Assembly: GCF_902729445.1 (NCBI RefSeq)
Contig: NZ_CACVCE010000056.1
Location: 1 to 64,000, forward strand
DNA from: Magnetospirillum sp902729445
GTDB taxonomy: Bacteria > Pseudomonadota > Alphaproteobacteria > Rhodospirillales > Magnetospirillaceae
DNA: 64,000 nt
Reading direction: 5' to 3'
Position numbers and translations under genes: made by a program. Each line of letters begins with the position of its first letter. The stretch's first letter is position 1. Shown in pieces: positions 9,770 to 18,250 of the stretch. A model generated the notes under the pieces. That model worked only from the letters and a program-made list of their open reading frames with translations. It was not told where the DNA came from and did not search any database.

Positions 9770-9984
9770 GCATATCTTTTGTATGCGCTTAAGAGCGCGG
9801 CAAATCCGGCAGAATCCAAGCACTTGCGCAATGTATATGGCTCATATACATTCACACCTGCAGTTGACCATGCTTTAGGCGTAGAATAAATAAGGTCAAT
9901 GTTTACTGCGCCGCAATATAAGCACCGCAACATGGCCTGCCCATTAGGGTGGCGTAAACCTTTGTCGTAGGGGTTTGTACGCAC
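9770..9984. other. AT-rich intergenic region carrying a palindrome
   Basis: This is the one clearly non-coding, AT-rich gap inside the block. It holds a small hairpin (9785-9798) just after the exonuclease gene and the perfect palindrome at 9830-9852. It probably contains the promoter for the YggT-like/TPR/symporter genes. Confidence 0.5.
9830..9852. promoter_or_regulatory. Perfect 10-bp inverted repeat, putative operator
   Basis: The two 10-bp arms (AATGTATATG and CATATACATT) are exactly complementary around a 3-bp spacer. There is no T tract after it, so it is not a typical terminator. Its size suits a dimeric helix-turn-helix regulator controlling the symporter genes downstream. The regulator is not identifiable. 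Confidence 0.6.
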
Positions 9985-10266
9985 ATGGAGTTTGCACTTA
10001 CTTTGACGCACGAGCTGGTCAAGTTCGCCGGCCTTCTGCTGATCGGCCAATTTCTCGTCTATGTCATGAGTTTCGGCCGGCACGACACCAATCCGGTCTA
10101 CAAGGCGATGCGCTTCCTGACCTCGCCGGTGGTCAAGTCGGTGCGCCTCATCACACCAGCCAAGATCGATGACCGTCACGTGCCGTTCGTGTCGTTCCTG
10201 CTGCTGTTCTGGGCGTGGGTGTTGTTGATCGTCGTGCGCCTCGATATGGCGCAGGGGAGTATCTGA
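9985..10266 (+). CDS. Small YggT-like membrane protein
   Basis: This 93-aa protein has two hydrophobic segments (about residues 10-30 and 65-88). Between them lies a NPVYKAMRFLTSPVVKSVR stretch followed by PAKIDDRHVPF. The pattern NP..K..R..T.PV...R...P...D..P resembles the YggT family of small inner-membrane proteins. It starts at ATG 9985 after the intergenic palindrome and is 2 bp from the TPR gene. Its position before a symporter suggests an accessory role; no function is known. Confidence 0.65.
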   Translation: MEFALTLTHELVKFAGLLLIGQFLVYVMSFGRHDTNPVYKAMRFLTSPVVKSVRLITPAKIDDRHVPFVSFLLLFWAWVLLIVVRLDMAQGSI

Positions 10267-10268
10267 GC

Positions 10269-10847
10269 ATGAGTCTCGAATCGTGGTACTGCCGGAAAAT
10301 GGCCATGCTGTGCCTGTACGCCAAGCGTGAGGACCAGGCCATCCATTACTGGGAGCGCGCCCGCGCCCTCGAGCCCGATGACGCCCGCCTGGTGTCGTCG
10401 ATCGCCCATGCCCATGCGACGCTTGGCCGGCGCGATCTGGCGATCGCTTATCTCAACAAGGCGCTGGAAATGGATTCCGGCCAGCCGGGGACATGGTTCA
10501 ACCTGGGCTATCTGCTGCAAGAGGGCGGACAAGAGGCCGAGGCCTTGGCCGCACTTCGCCGCGCCACCGAACTTGATCCCAAGCTGGACCGGGCCTGGTA
10601 CGGGCTGGCCCTGTCACTGATCAAGCTCGGCCAATTGGACGAGGCGGTGGCCGCCTTGAAGCGCACCACCGAGTTACAGCCGATGAGCCCTTACGGCTGG
10701 TACCAGCTGGCCCATGCCTACCTGCGTCTGGATCAACGCGACAAGGCGGAACGGGTCATTCTGAGGCTCGCGAAATTTGAACCCAAGGTTGCCCTTCAAC
10801 TCGAAAAGGAGACGGGCATCCCATCGGGGGTCAAACTGCCCTTCTGA
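10269..10847 (+). CDS. Tetratricopeptide-repeat protein
   Basis: The 192-aa soluble protein consists of about four TPR helices pairs, for example ALEPDDARLVSSIAHAHATL, then GTWFNLGYLLQEGGQEAEAL, then AWYGLALSLIKLGQLDEAV and YGWYQLAHAYLRLDQRDKA. The start at 10269 lies 2 bp after the stop of the YggT-like gene; the longer frame from 10215 would overlap it. No signal peptide is present. TPR proteins scaffold protein complexes, so it may tether the neighbouring sensors or symporter. This is inference from context. Confidence 0.8.
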   Translation: MSLESWYCRKMAMLCLYAKREDQAIHYWERARALEPDDARLVSSIAHAHATLGRRDLAIAYLNKALEMDSGQPGTWFNLGYLLQEGGQEAEALAALRRATELDPKLDRAWYGLALSLIKLGQLDEAVAALKRTTELQPMSPYGWYQLAHAYLRLDQRDKAERVILRLAKFEPKVALQLEKETGIPSGVKLPF

Positions 10848-10913
10848 CGGGGGCCAATAACATAAACCATCAACCATAGTGACCCGGTCAATGTCGGGAT
10901 ATGGGGAGGAAGC

Positions 10914-11174
10914 ATGCAGCTCACGCAAAAACATGAAGAGTACTGGCACAAGAATCTAAAGATCACGGCAGTCTTGCTTGGCCTTTGGTTCTTCGTGACT
11001 TTCGTCATCGCCTGGTTCGCTCGCGAACTGAACTTCAACTTCTTGGGTTGGCCCTTCAGCTTCTGGGTCGGCGCTCAGGGGGCGCTGATCGTCTATGTCT
11101 GGATCATTTGGTACTATGCCAAGTACATGAATAATCTGGATCAGGAGTATGGGGTCGAGGAGGGAGAAGACTAA
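10914..11174 (+). CDS. DUF4212 sodium:solute symporter small subunit
   Basis: The 86-aa protein with two membrane helices (about residues 18-38 and 48-70) carries the family's KHEEYWHKNLKIT start and IVYVWIIWYYAKYMNNLD stretch. It matches the small hydrophobic protein family (TIGR03647/DUF4212) that is nearly always encoded directly before a solute:sodium symporter. A strong GGGGAGGAAGC ribosome site precedes the ATG. Its last base overlaps the symporter start (11174), which indicates coupled translation and a two-subunit transporter. Confidence 0.9.
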   Translation: MQLTQKHEEYWHKNLKITAVLLGLWFFVTFVIAWFARELNFNFLGWPFSFWVGAQGALIVYVWIIWYYAKYMNNLDQEYGVEEGED

Positions 11175-13267
11175 TGGCTGGTATTCCAGGCGATGCGCCC
11201 ACCGGGGCGCCCACCCAATCCATCAAAGGCTTTCAGTCGCAACTGACCAAGGTCTACGGTTTCTATACCGGCGGCTTCCTGACAGTGGTGATCCTGCTGG
11301 CCATCGCCGAACAGCTTGGCCTGCCCAAGGCCTGGATCGGTTATATCTTTCTGGTCATGACGGTGTTGCTCTATGCCGGTATCGGCATCATGAGCCGCAC
11401 CAGCGATGCCGATGAATACTATGTCGCCGGCCGCCGCGTTCCCGCCGTGTTCAACGGCATGGCCACCGGCGCCGACTGGATGAGCGCCGCCTCGTTCATC
11501 GGTATGGCCGGCACCCTTTACCTGACCGGTTATTCCGGCCTGGCCTTCATCATGGGCTGGACCGGCGGTTACTGCCTGGTGGCGTTGTTCCTGGCGCCTT
11601 ACTTGCGCAAGTTCGGTCAGTTCACCATCCCCGACTTCCTGGGCGCCCGCTACGGCGGCCACGCTCCGCGTTTCGTCGGTATCGTCATCGCCATCCTGTG
11701 CTCGTTCACTTACGTCGTGGCGCAGATTTACGGTGTCGGTCTGATCACCACCCGCCTGTCCGGCGTCGATTTCACGCTGGGCATCTTCGTCGGCCTGGGC
11801 GGCATCCTGGTCTGCTCGTTCCTGGGCGGCATGCGTGCCGTCACCTGGACGCAGGTGGCCCAGTACATCATCTTGATCATCGCCTACATGGTTCCGGTGG
11901 TGTGGCTGTCGGTCAAGCAGACCGGCGTGCCGATTCCGCAGGCGGTTTACGGCTTCCAGCTGGCCAAGGTCACCGAGCTTGAAGTCAAGCTCAACGCCGA
12001 CCCCAAGGAACTGGAGGTGCGCGGCATCTTCAAGAAGCGGGCCGACGACGCCAAGGCCAAGCTGGCCGATATTCCGAAGTCCCTGGCCACCGGCAAGGCC
12101 GCCCTGGAACAGGGTGTTGCCGATGCCAAGGCTTCGGGTGACGCAGCTGCGGTGACCAAGGCGGAAGAAGCCTTGGCCAAGTTTCCGAAGGACGAGGCTT
12201 CGGCCAAGGCCGCCTGGAGCAAGGAAGCCGCCGTGGCCGCCCGTGCCGCTCCGATCCCGTCGCATGGCGAAGCCTTTGCGGCCAAGGACGAAAACGCGCG
12301 TGCGATCGCCAAGAAGAACTTCCTGGCGCTGATCTTGTGCTTGATGGTCGGCACCGCCGCCCTGCCGCACATCCTGATGCGGTATTACACCACACCGTCC
12401 GTCCGCGCAGCCCGCGCCTCGGTGACGTGGTCGCTGTTCTTCATCTTCCTGCTGTATTTCACCGCCCCGGCCCTGGCCGTGCTGGTGAAGTACGTGGTCT
12501 ATCATGACGTGGTCGGCACCGCCTTTACCGCCTTGCCGGCCTGGATCGCCAATTGGGCGTCGGTCGATCCATCGCTGATGTCGGTGACCGACATCAACAA
12601 GGACGGCATCGTTCAGCTGGCCGAAATCGCCATGGGCGGCGATATCGTGGTGCTGGCCACCCCGGAAATCGGTGGCCTGCCCTATGTCGTTTCGGGCCTG
12701 GTGGCCGCCGGCGGTCTTGCCGCCGCGCTGTCCACCGCCGACGGTCTGCTGCTGACCATCGCCAACGCGTTGAGCCACGATCTGTACTACAAGATGATCG
12801 ATCCCAACGCCCCGGTGGCCCGTCGCGTCATGCTGTCCAAGACCCTGCTGCTGGTCGTCGCCGTTCTGGCGGCCCTGGTGGCGGCGCAGAAGCCTGCCGA
12901 CATCTTGTTCCTGGTGTCCGCGGCCTTCTCGTTGGCGGCTGCCGGCTTCTTCCCGGCCCTGACCCTGGGTATCTTCTGGCGGCGTGCCACCGGCATCGCC
13001 GCCACCCTGGGCATGGCCGCCGGCGTCGGCATCACCTTCTACTACATGGCCACCACCCAGCCGTGGCTGCGCGAGATGTTCTTCGGAATCCCGCGTGCGG
13101 TCCCGGCCACCCTGTGGTGGGATATCAACCCGATCTCGGCCGGTATCTTCGGTATCCCGCTGGGCTTCGTGGTGATCATCCTGGTGTCCATGGTGACCAA
13201 GGCGCCGTCTGAAGAAGTTCAGCGTCTGGTCGATGACGTTCGCTATCCGAACCTGAAGCGGGCGTAA
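11174..13267 (+). CDS. Sodium:solute symporter (SSS family, VC_2705/ActP-like)
   Basis: The 697-aa protein has the SSS core of about 13 membrane helices. Family signatures include EYYVAGRRVPAVFNGMATGA near residue 80 and SGLVAAGGLAAALSTADGLL in the second half. Relatives with a DUF4212 partner are thought to move short organic acids such as acetate with sodium. Unusual is an insertion of about 110 residues (265-375) rich in Ala, Lys, Asp and Glu, predicted to be a cytoplasmic helical or coiled-coil region. A strong terminator follows. The upstream DUF294/exonuclease genes point to energy-state or solute-dependent control. The true substrate is not shown by sequence. Confidence 0.9.
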   Translation: MAGIPGDAPTGAPTQSIKGFQSQLTKVYGFYTGGFLTVVILLAIAEQLGLPKAWIGYIFLVMTVLLYAGIGIMSRTSDADEYYVAGRRVPAVFNGMATGADWMSAASFIGMAGTLYLTGYSGLAFIMGWTGGYCLVALFLAPYLRKFGQFTIPDFLGARYGGHAPRFVGIVIAILCSFTYVVAQIYGVGLITTRLSGVDFTLGIFVGLGGILVCSFLGGMRAVTWTQVAQYIILIIAYMVPVVWLSVKQTGVPIPQAVYGFQLAKVTELEVKLNADPKELEVRGIFKKRADDAKAKLADIPKSLATGKAALEQGVADAKASGDAAAVTKAEEALAKFPKDEASAKAAWSKEAAVAARAAPIPSHGEAFAAKDENARAIAKKNFLALILCLMVGTAALPHILMRYYTTPSVRAARASVTWSLFFIFLLYFTAPALAVLVKYVVYHDVVGTAFTALPAWIANWASVDPSLMSVTDINKDGIVQLAEIAMGGDIVVLATPEIGGLPYVVSGLVAAGGLAAALSTADGLLLTIANALSHDLYYKMIDPNAPVARRVMLSKTLLLVVAVLAALVAAQKPADILFLVSAAFSLAAAGFFPALTLGIFWRRATGIAATLGMAAGVGITFYYMATTQPWLREMFFGIPRAVPATLWWDINPISAGIFGIPLGFVVIILVSMVTKAPSEEVQRLVDDVRYPNLKRA

Positions 13268-13277
13268 TGTAACGGTA

Positions 13278-13326
13278 CCCACCCCACGGTGTAAGTAAAA
13301 ACCACCGTGGGGTGGGGGCCTTTTTG
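13278..13326 (+). terminator. Rho-independent terminator after the symporter
   Basis: A 14-bp stem (13278-13291 with 13303-13316), GC-rich and perfectly paired, is followed closely by a TTTTT run. Confidence 0.85.
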
Positions 13327-13500
13327 TCGCAGATATAGTATTTTTGCCATGTTTATTTGTGTTTAGTAATGGTTGGCCTTTTGTGATCAGATATGCTATT
13401 GTTCAATTCATGAGCTGCGTCATGCTTTAGCGCCTCAATGGCGTATTAAACAGGCGTGGATTGTTTTGATCTGTCACTTTGACCCCGCACCTTGAAAGCA
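13327..13500. other. AT-rich intergenic spacer
   Basis: This is a convergent spacer between the symporter and the LysR gene. It is notably AT-rich for the window, but I see no coding frame, RNA gene or clear repeat. Confidence 0.4.
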
Positions 13501-13526
13501 GCCCCGGCCTTGTGCCGGGGCCTTTT
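13501..13526. terminator. Hairpin terminator 3' of the LysR gene
   Basis: An 8-bp GC stem (13501-13508 with 13514-13521) has a 5-nt loop. The T run lies on the plus strand (after 13522), directly at the LysR stop, so it may work in both directions. Confidence 0.6.
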
Positions 13527-14444
13527 TCAATTCCACCGTCCGTCGTGGGTATGGACCGCGATCACCTCGAGCAGTTGGCCGCGCACCGCGCCGGCGGCGG
13601 CCGACAGCGGCCGGTCGGTGGCGTGGGCCAGCGAGATGACCCGCTCGATCTCGGGGCGCCGGATCAAGACGGTGTCCAGGCGCTCGGCCAGCGGGCCGTG
13701 TTGGGCAAACCGTTGCGACAAGATGGTGTAGCCGATGCCGTCGGCCACCAGCGCCTTGATCTGATCCAGCCCGTCCAGTTCCACCACCACGTTGGGCGGC
13801 CGGCGGCGGATGGTGGCGGCGCGTTCCAATTCCTCGCGCACGCCGTGCGGGCGGCTGGGCATGATCAGCGGCAGATCCAGCACGCGATCCATCTCGATGG
13901 GGCGATGGGATTCCATGATCCCGGCGCCCTGCGGGCCGACCAGGCACAGGCTTTCGCGGACCAGGAACTCGGTGGCCAGGCCCGGCGGCGGCTGGGCGGC
14001 GAACACCACCGCCAGATCGACCGCGCCCGACAGCACCCAATCCTGCATGTGGCCGGACAAGGCCTCGACCACCTTCAGGCGGATGTCGGGGAAGCGCTCG
14101 CGCACCCTTTTGACCAGCGGCACCGTCAAGATGGTGGCCAGCGAGGTGGGGATGCCGATCACCGCCGGGCCGGCCGGCACCGCTTGGCCGCCGCGCACCT
14201 CGTCGGCCAGGCTGGTCATCTGCTCCAGCAAGGCCTGGGCGCGCCGGGCCAGCCGCAGGCCGCTCTCGGTCGGGACGACGCCGCGGGTGGTCCGGTGCAG
14301 CAGGCGGCAGCCGAACTCGGCCTCCAGCCGCTTCAGGTGCAAACTCAGCGCCGGCTGGGCGACGTGCAGAATCTCGGCGGCCCGGGACAGCGAGCGATGT
14401 TCGACGATCCCCAGGAAATAGCGCAGGTGGCGAAGGTCGGCCAT
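13527..14444 (-). CDS. gcdR: LysR-family transcriptional regulator of glutarate genes
   Basis: The 305-aa protein begins with the LysR winged helix (residues 1-62; LRYFLGIVEHRSLSRAAEIL, then QPALSLHLKRLE) followed by the substrate-binding-like effector domain (about 90-300). It is divergent from a glutaryl-CoA dehydrogenase and CoA-transferase pair. In Pseudomonas the same arrangement encodes GcdR, which activates gcdH-gcdG in response to glutarate. The regulator identity is certain at family level; the gcdR name rests on context. Candidate operator elements lie in the 99-bp divergent gap. Confidence 0.85.
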   Translation of the reverse strand: MADLRHLRYFLGIVEHRSLSRAAEILHVAQPALSLHLKRLEAEFGCRLLHRTTRGVVPTESGLRLARRAQALLEQMTSLADEVRGGQAVPAGPAVIGIPTSLATILTVPLVKRVRERFPDIRLKVVEALSGHMQDWVLSGAVDLAVVFAAQPPPGLATEFLVRESLCLVGPQGAGIMESHRPIEMDRVLDLPLIMPSRPHGVREELERAATIRRRPPNVVVELDGLDQIKALVADGIGYTILSQRFAQHGPLAERLDTVLIRRPEIERVISLAHATDRPLSAAAGAVRGQLLEVIAVHTHDGRWN

Positions 14445-14445
14445 T

Positions 14446-14495
14446 GCGATAGAAATCCGTTATGGCGGCGATAGAAAAGATATTTTTCCAAATAT
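14446..14495. promoter_or_regulatory. Putative LysR operator in the gcdR-gcdH gap
   Basis: Two copies of GCGATAGAAA (14446-14455 and 14468-14477) lie 22 bp apart, two helical turns. They are followed by the dyad ATATTT-TTCC-AAATAT (14480-14495), which fits the T-N11-A form of LysR sites. Their position between the divergent starts supports autoregulation and activation of gcdH. Confidence 0.5.
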
Positions 14496-14543
14496 ACCAG
14501 GCATGGGCCACCCTGTCTCGCACCACACCAAGGAGACCTTGCC

Positions 14544-15725
14544 GTGCAAAGCTTTCGCTGGGACGATCCCTTCCTGCTCGATGCCCAATTGTCCGAGGAC
14601 GAGACGCTGATCCGCGACTCGGCCCGATCCTATTGCCAGGACCGCTTGCAGCCGCGCGTCATCGCCGCCTTCCGCGAGGAACGCTTCGACCCGGACATCA
14701 TGGCCGAGATGGGCGAGATGGGCCTGCTGGGCCCGACCATCCCAGAAGAGTATGGCGGGCCGGGGGTGAACCACGTCGCCTACGGCCTGATCGCTCGCGA
14801 GGTGGAAAGGGTCGATAGCGGCTATCGCTCGGCCATGAGCGTGCAATCCTCGCTGGTGATGCACCCGATCTATGCTTACGGCACCGAGGAACAGAAAAAG
14901 GCCTGGCTGCCCAGGCTGGCCACCGGCCGGGTGGTCGGCTGCTTCGGCCTGACCGAGCCCGATGCCGGGTCCGATCCGGGCTCGATGCGGACCCGGGCCA
15001 AGAAGGTCGATGGCGGCTATGTGCTGACCGGTACCAAGATGTGGATCACCAATTCGCCCATCGCCGACATCGCCATCGTCTGGGCCAAGTCCGACGCCCA
15101 TGACGGCAAGATCAAGGGTTTCATCGTCGAGCGCGGCGCCAAGGGTTTCTCGACCCCCAAGATCGAGGGCAAGATGAGCCTGCGCGCCTCGATCACCGGC
15201 GAGATCGTGCTGGACGAGGTGTTCGTTCCCGAAGATGCCCTGCTGCCCGGGGCCACCGGCCTGGCCGGCCCGTTCGGCTGTCTGAACAAGGCGCGCTATG
15301 GCATCGCCTGGGGGGTGGTCGGCGCCGCCGAATTCTGCTGGCACGCCGCCCGGCAATATACCCTGGACCGGAAACAGTTCGGCCGGCCGCTGGCCGCCAA
15401 CCAATTGATTCAGTTCAAGCTGGCCACCATGCAGACCGAGATTACCCTGGCCCTGCAGGCGGCGCTTCGCGTCGGGCGGACCATGGATGACGGCAGCTGG
15501 GCGCCCGAGATGATCTCGCTGATCAAGCGCAACAATTGCGTCAAGTCGCTGGACATTGCCCGCCTGGCCCGCGACATGCACGGCGGCAACGGTGTTTCCG
15601 ACGAGTTCCAGGTGATCCGTCATATGGTAAACCTGGAGACGGTCAACACCTATGAAGGCACCCAGGATGTGCACGCCCTGATCCTGGGCCGTGCCCAGAC
15701 CGGCATCCAGGCCTTTTCGGGGTAA
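14544..15725 (+). CDS. gcdH: Glutaryl-CoA dehydrogenase
   Basis: The 393-aa FAD enzyme of the acyl-CoA dehydrogenase family converts glutaryl-CoA to crotonyl-CoA and CO2. Visible signatures are GCFGLTEPDAGSDPGSMRT near residue 132, WITNSPIADIAIVWAK near 172, the Arg-rich DRKQFGRPL, and the C-terminal NTYEGTQDVHALILGRA with the catalytic glutamate typical of GcdH. Length is normal. It is the first gene of a two-gene operon with a class III CoA-transferase, 12 bp apart. The pathway is the end of lysine/tryptophan/glutarate catabolism. Confidence 0.93.
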   Translation: MQSFRWDDPFLLDAQLSEDETLIRDSARSYCQDRLQPRVIAAFREERFDPDIMAEMGEMGLLGPTIPEEYGGPGVNHVAYGLIAREVERVDSGYRSAMSVQSSLVMHPIYAYGTEEQKKAWLPRLATGRVVGCFGLTEPDAGSDPGSMRTRAKKVDGGYVLTGTKMWITNSPIADIAIVWAKSDAHDGKIKGFIVERGAKGFSTPKIEGKMSLRASITGEIVLDEVFVPEDALLPGATGLAGPFGCLNKARYGIAWGVVGAAEFCWHAARQYTLDRKQFGRPLAANQLIQFKLATMQTEITLALQAALRVGRTMDDGSWAPEMISLIKRNNCVKSLDIARLARDMHGGNGVSDEFQVIRHMVNLETVNTYEGTQDVHALILGRAQTGIQAFSG

Positions 15726-15737
15726 GCGGGAGGCCAC

Positions 15738-16955
15738 ATGGCCCAAGCATTGTCGCATCTGCGTGTCCTTGATCTCAGCCGCGTGCTGGCCGGCCCGTGG
15801 GCTGGCCAGTTGCTGGCCGATCTGGGAGCCGAGGTCATCAAGGTGGAAAAGCCGGGCGAGGGCGACGACACCCGCGCCTGGGGGCCGCCCTTCCTGAAGG
15901 ACCGGGACGGCGCCGACACCCGCGAAAGCGCCTATTACCTGGCGACCAACCGCGGCAAGCGCTCGCTGGCCATCGACTTCACCCGGCCCGAGGGGCAGGA
16001 ACTGGTGCGCCAACTGGCCGCCCAGTGCGACGTGGTCATCGAGAATTTCAAGGCCGGCGGCCTGGCCAAATACGGCCTGGACTACCCGTCACTGAAGGCG
16101 GTCAAGCCCGACATCATCTATTGCTCCATCACCGGCTTCGGCCAGGACGGCCCCTATGCCCAGCGGGCCGGCTATGATTTCCTGGTCCAGGGCATGGGCG
16201 GGCTGATGAGCCTGACCGGCGAAGCGGGCGGCGAGCCGATGAAGGTCGGCGTGGCGCTGACCGACATCTTCACCGGCATGTATGCCTCGGTCGCCATCCT
16301 GGCCGCCCTGGCTCACCGTGACCGTACCGGCCAGGGCCAGCATGTCGATCTGGCCCTGCTGGACGTCCAGGTGGCGGTGCTGGCCAACCAGGCCAGCAAT
16401 TACCTGGTCGGCGGCATCGTTCCCCAGCGGCTGGGCAATTCCCATCCCAACATCGTGCCCTACCAGGCCTTCGCCACCAGCGACGGCCACGTCATCCTGG
16501 CCATCGGCAACGATTCCCAGTTCCAGCGCTTCTGCACGGTGGCTGGCTGCCCAGCCCTGGCCGAGGATTCGCGTTTCGCCACCAATGCCGGCCGCGTGCG
16601 CGAGCGCGAGACCTTGATTGCGCTGCTGCGCCCGATTCTGGCCTCGCGCCCGATGGCCGCGTGGATCGAGGTGCTGGAAGTGGCCGGCGTGCCGTGCGGG
16701 CCGATCAACAATCTGGCCCAGGTGTTCGACAATCCGCAGGTGCGCCATCGCGGCATGGTGGCGGGCCTGGACCATCCGCTGGCCGGCCGCGTCGATCTGG
16801 TCGCCAACCCGATTCATTTCTCCGAGACGCCGGTGACCTATGACCGGGCGCCGCCGCTGCTGGGCGCCGACAGTGCAGGGGTGCTGGCCGACATTCTGGG
16901 GCTGGACCCGGCCGCCATCGCCGCCTTGCGCGCCAAGGGCATTGTTGGCGGTTAG
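15738..16955 (+). CDS. gcdG: Class III CoA-transferase, probable succinyl-CoA:glutarate CoA-transferase
   Basis: This 405-aa CaiB/BaiF-family protein starts LRVLDLSRVLAGPWAGQLLA, carries the GAEVIKVEKPGEGDDTRAWG nucleotide-binding stretch and has the conserved aspartate in YDFLVQGMGGLMSLTG-VALTDIFTGMYA. These enzymes transfer CoA through an aspartyl-CoA anhydride. Directly behind gcdH, it most likely activates glutarate to glutaryl-CoA. The family is certain; the substrate follows from context. Confidence 0.88.
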   Translation: MAQALSHLRVLDLSRVLAGPWAGQLLADLGAEVIKVEKPGEGDDTRAWGPPFLKDRDGADTRESAYYLATNRGKRSLAIDFTRPEGQELVRQLAAQCDVVIENFKAGGLAKYGLDYPSLKAVKPDIIYCSITGFGQDGPYAQRAGYDFLVQGMGGLMSLTGEAGGEPMKVGVALTDIFTGMYASVAILAALAHRDRTGQGQHVDLALLDVQVAVLANQASNYLVGGIVPQRLGNSHPNIVPYQAFATSDGHVILAIGNDSQFQRFCTVAGCPALAEDSRFATNAGRVRERETLIALLRPILASRPMAAWIEVLEVAGVPCGPINNLAQVFDNPQVRHRGMVAGLDHPLAGRVDLVANPIHFSETPVTYDRAPPLLGADSAGVLADILGLDPAAIAALRAKGIVGG

Positions 16956-16985
16956 CGCCTGTTATCCACTTGGGCGGAAAACGGC

Positions 16986-18002
16986 CTAGTCGGGCTCGAC
17001 CAGACCGCGCAGGGCGTAGCGGCGGCGTTCGTCGGCGGGATAGGCATCCCCCAGGCGCGAGCGCGGAATCTTTTCGTGCAGCGGCGGCGCGCCGAACAGG
17101 CTGAACCTGGCCCACAAGGCCAGGCGCGGCGCCCGCACCGGCTCCTCGCCGCGATGGAAGCCGAAGGTGTCGGTCATGAAGGAACTGCCGGCCGGCCCGG
17201 TCAGGTGGCGGACATGGTCCTTCCAGACTTCAAGGTAGAACTCGTCGGGTTCGGGGCCGCAGAAATCGTTGGTCTGCAGCCGCTCGGCGGTCATGTGCCA
17301 GCGATTGCCGTCCAGCACCTCCTTGGTGCGGCGGAAATTGTTGCTGCCGGCCAGATAGGTGTGGGGGCCGGTCTCCATATCGACGTCGGTCAGGTACATG
17401 AAGGCGGTGCAGACCTTGCCGTGGTCCCAGTCGCGATGGAAGTGCTGGCCGTATTTGATGTCGGCATACTGGCCGGGAAACGACCACCAGATGTTGACCG
17501 AATAAAGGGTCGGGGCGGCGCCCAGAAAGGCGGTGGCGGCGTCGAGGATGCGCGGCTGCAGCAGGAAATCCAGAAGGTGCGGCGCCATCATCAAGGTGGG
17601 GAAGGCATAGGCGCCGAAGCGGAAGGCTTCGGCCCCCAGGCCGATGGTGCGCGGCACATGGTCGGACCGGCGCACCGCCGCATTGAAGGATTCGTAGACG
17701 TGGGTGTTATAGACCGGGCATTCCAGCAGATAGTCGCGCAATTCCTCGAGCTGGTCGGCCGGCAGGCCGGCGCCCAAATTATAGATGCCGTCTTCCTCCA
17801 ATTGGTGGGCGGCATCCTGGGCCGTCTGTCCGACCGGGACCGCGGGGAGCTGCTGATTGACCGCCTCGGCCAGGACATTGGCCCACAATCGGCGCTGGTC
17901 GTCGCTGAGCGAGTTGATGAATTGGTGCCCGACCTCGGACATCGAGCGCAGGAACGTCATCGCCGTGCGCGCATCGACTTTGCCAAAATCGTCTGTCTGC
18001 AT
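16986..18002 (-). CDS. Phytanoyl-CoA dioxygenase (PhyH) family protein
   Basis: The 338-aa protein starts at ATG 18000-18002 after a GGGAGGGG site, rather than the longer frame at 18050. The jelly-roll Fe(II)/2-oxoglutarate core shows the metal motif H-x-D in QHFHRDWDHGKV and a distal His/Arg in DTFGFHRGEEPVRAPRLA. The first 90 residues are helical and family-specific. Relatives hydroxylate acyl-CoAs or small molecules; the substrate here is unknown. It converges on the glutarate operon and stands alone. Confidence 0.8.
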   Translation of the reverse strand: MQTDDFGKVDARTAMTFLRSMSEVGHQFINSLSDDQRRLWANVLAEAVNQQLPAVPVGQTAQDAAHQLEEDGIYNLGAGLPADQLEELRDYLLECPVYNTHVYESFNAAVRRSDHVPRTIGLGAEAFRFGAYAFPTLMMAPHLLDFLLQPRILDAATAFLGAAPTLYSVNIWWSFPGQYADIKYGQHFHRDWDHGKVCTAFMYLTDVDMETGPHTYLAGSNNFRRTKEVLDGNRWHMTAERLQTNDFCGPEPDEFYLEVWKDHVRHLTGPAGSSFMTDTFGFHRGEEPVRAPRLALWARFSLFGAPPLHEKIPRSRLGDAYPADERRRYALRGLVEPD

Positions 18003-18097
18003 CCTGATCCCCTCCCGTCGATCACACGAAGCTGGGCCAAAGAATCGCACGCCAAGGGTAAAGGGGAGGTGTAGATGATGGACTTGCCCGACGCCCG

Positions 18098-18186
18098 AAA
18101 TGGAAAGCCCCCGAAAGGCGTGACCTTTCAGGGGCTTAGAATGGTGCCCAGGGGCGGAATCGTACCACCGGCACTGCGAATTTCAG
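18098..18186. repeat. attL-like copy of tRNA-Phe 3' half and terminator
   Basis: These 89 bp repeat 19023-19111 with three substitutions; the first 65 bp are identical. The copy contains the tRNA-Phe terminator hairpin and 45 nt of the tRNA 3' half (18142-18186). Similarity ends exactly at the 5' edge of the anticodon loop, the usual crossover site of tyrosine recombinases. Confidence 0.8.
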
Positions 18187-18250
18187 GCAGAGCGGCCGGA
18201 ACATCAATATGTTGGTGGTGATGGAGTAGCGAGACCCTATTTAGAGAAGC

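Noticed and set aside
11171..13282. A 703-codon antisense frame over the symporter
   Set aside because: It is exactly antisense to a clear SSS symporter and has low-complexity His/Asp/Gly/Gln composition. No family signature is seen.
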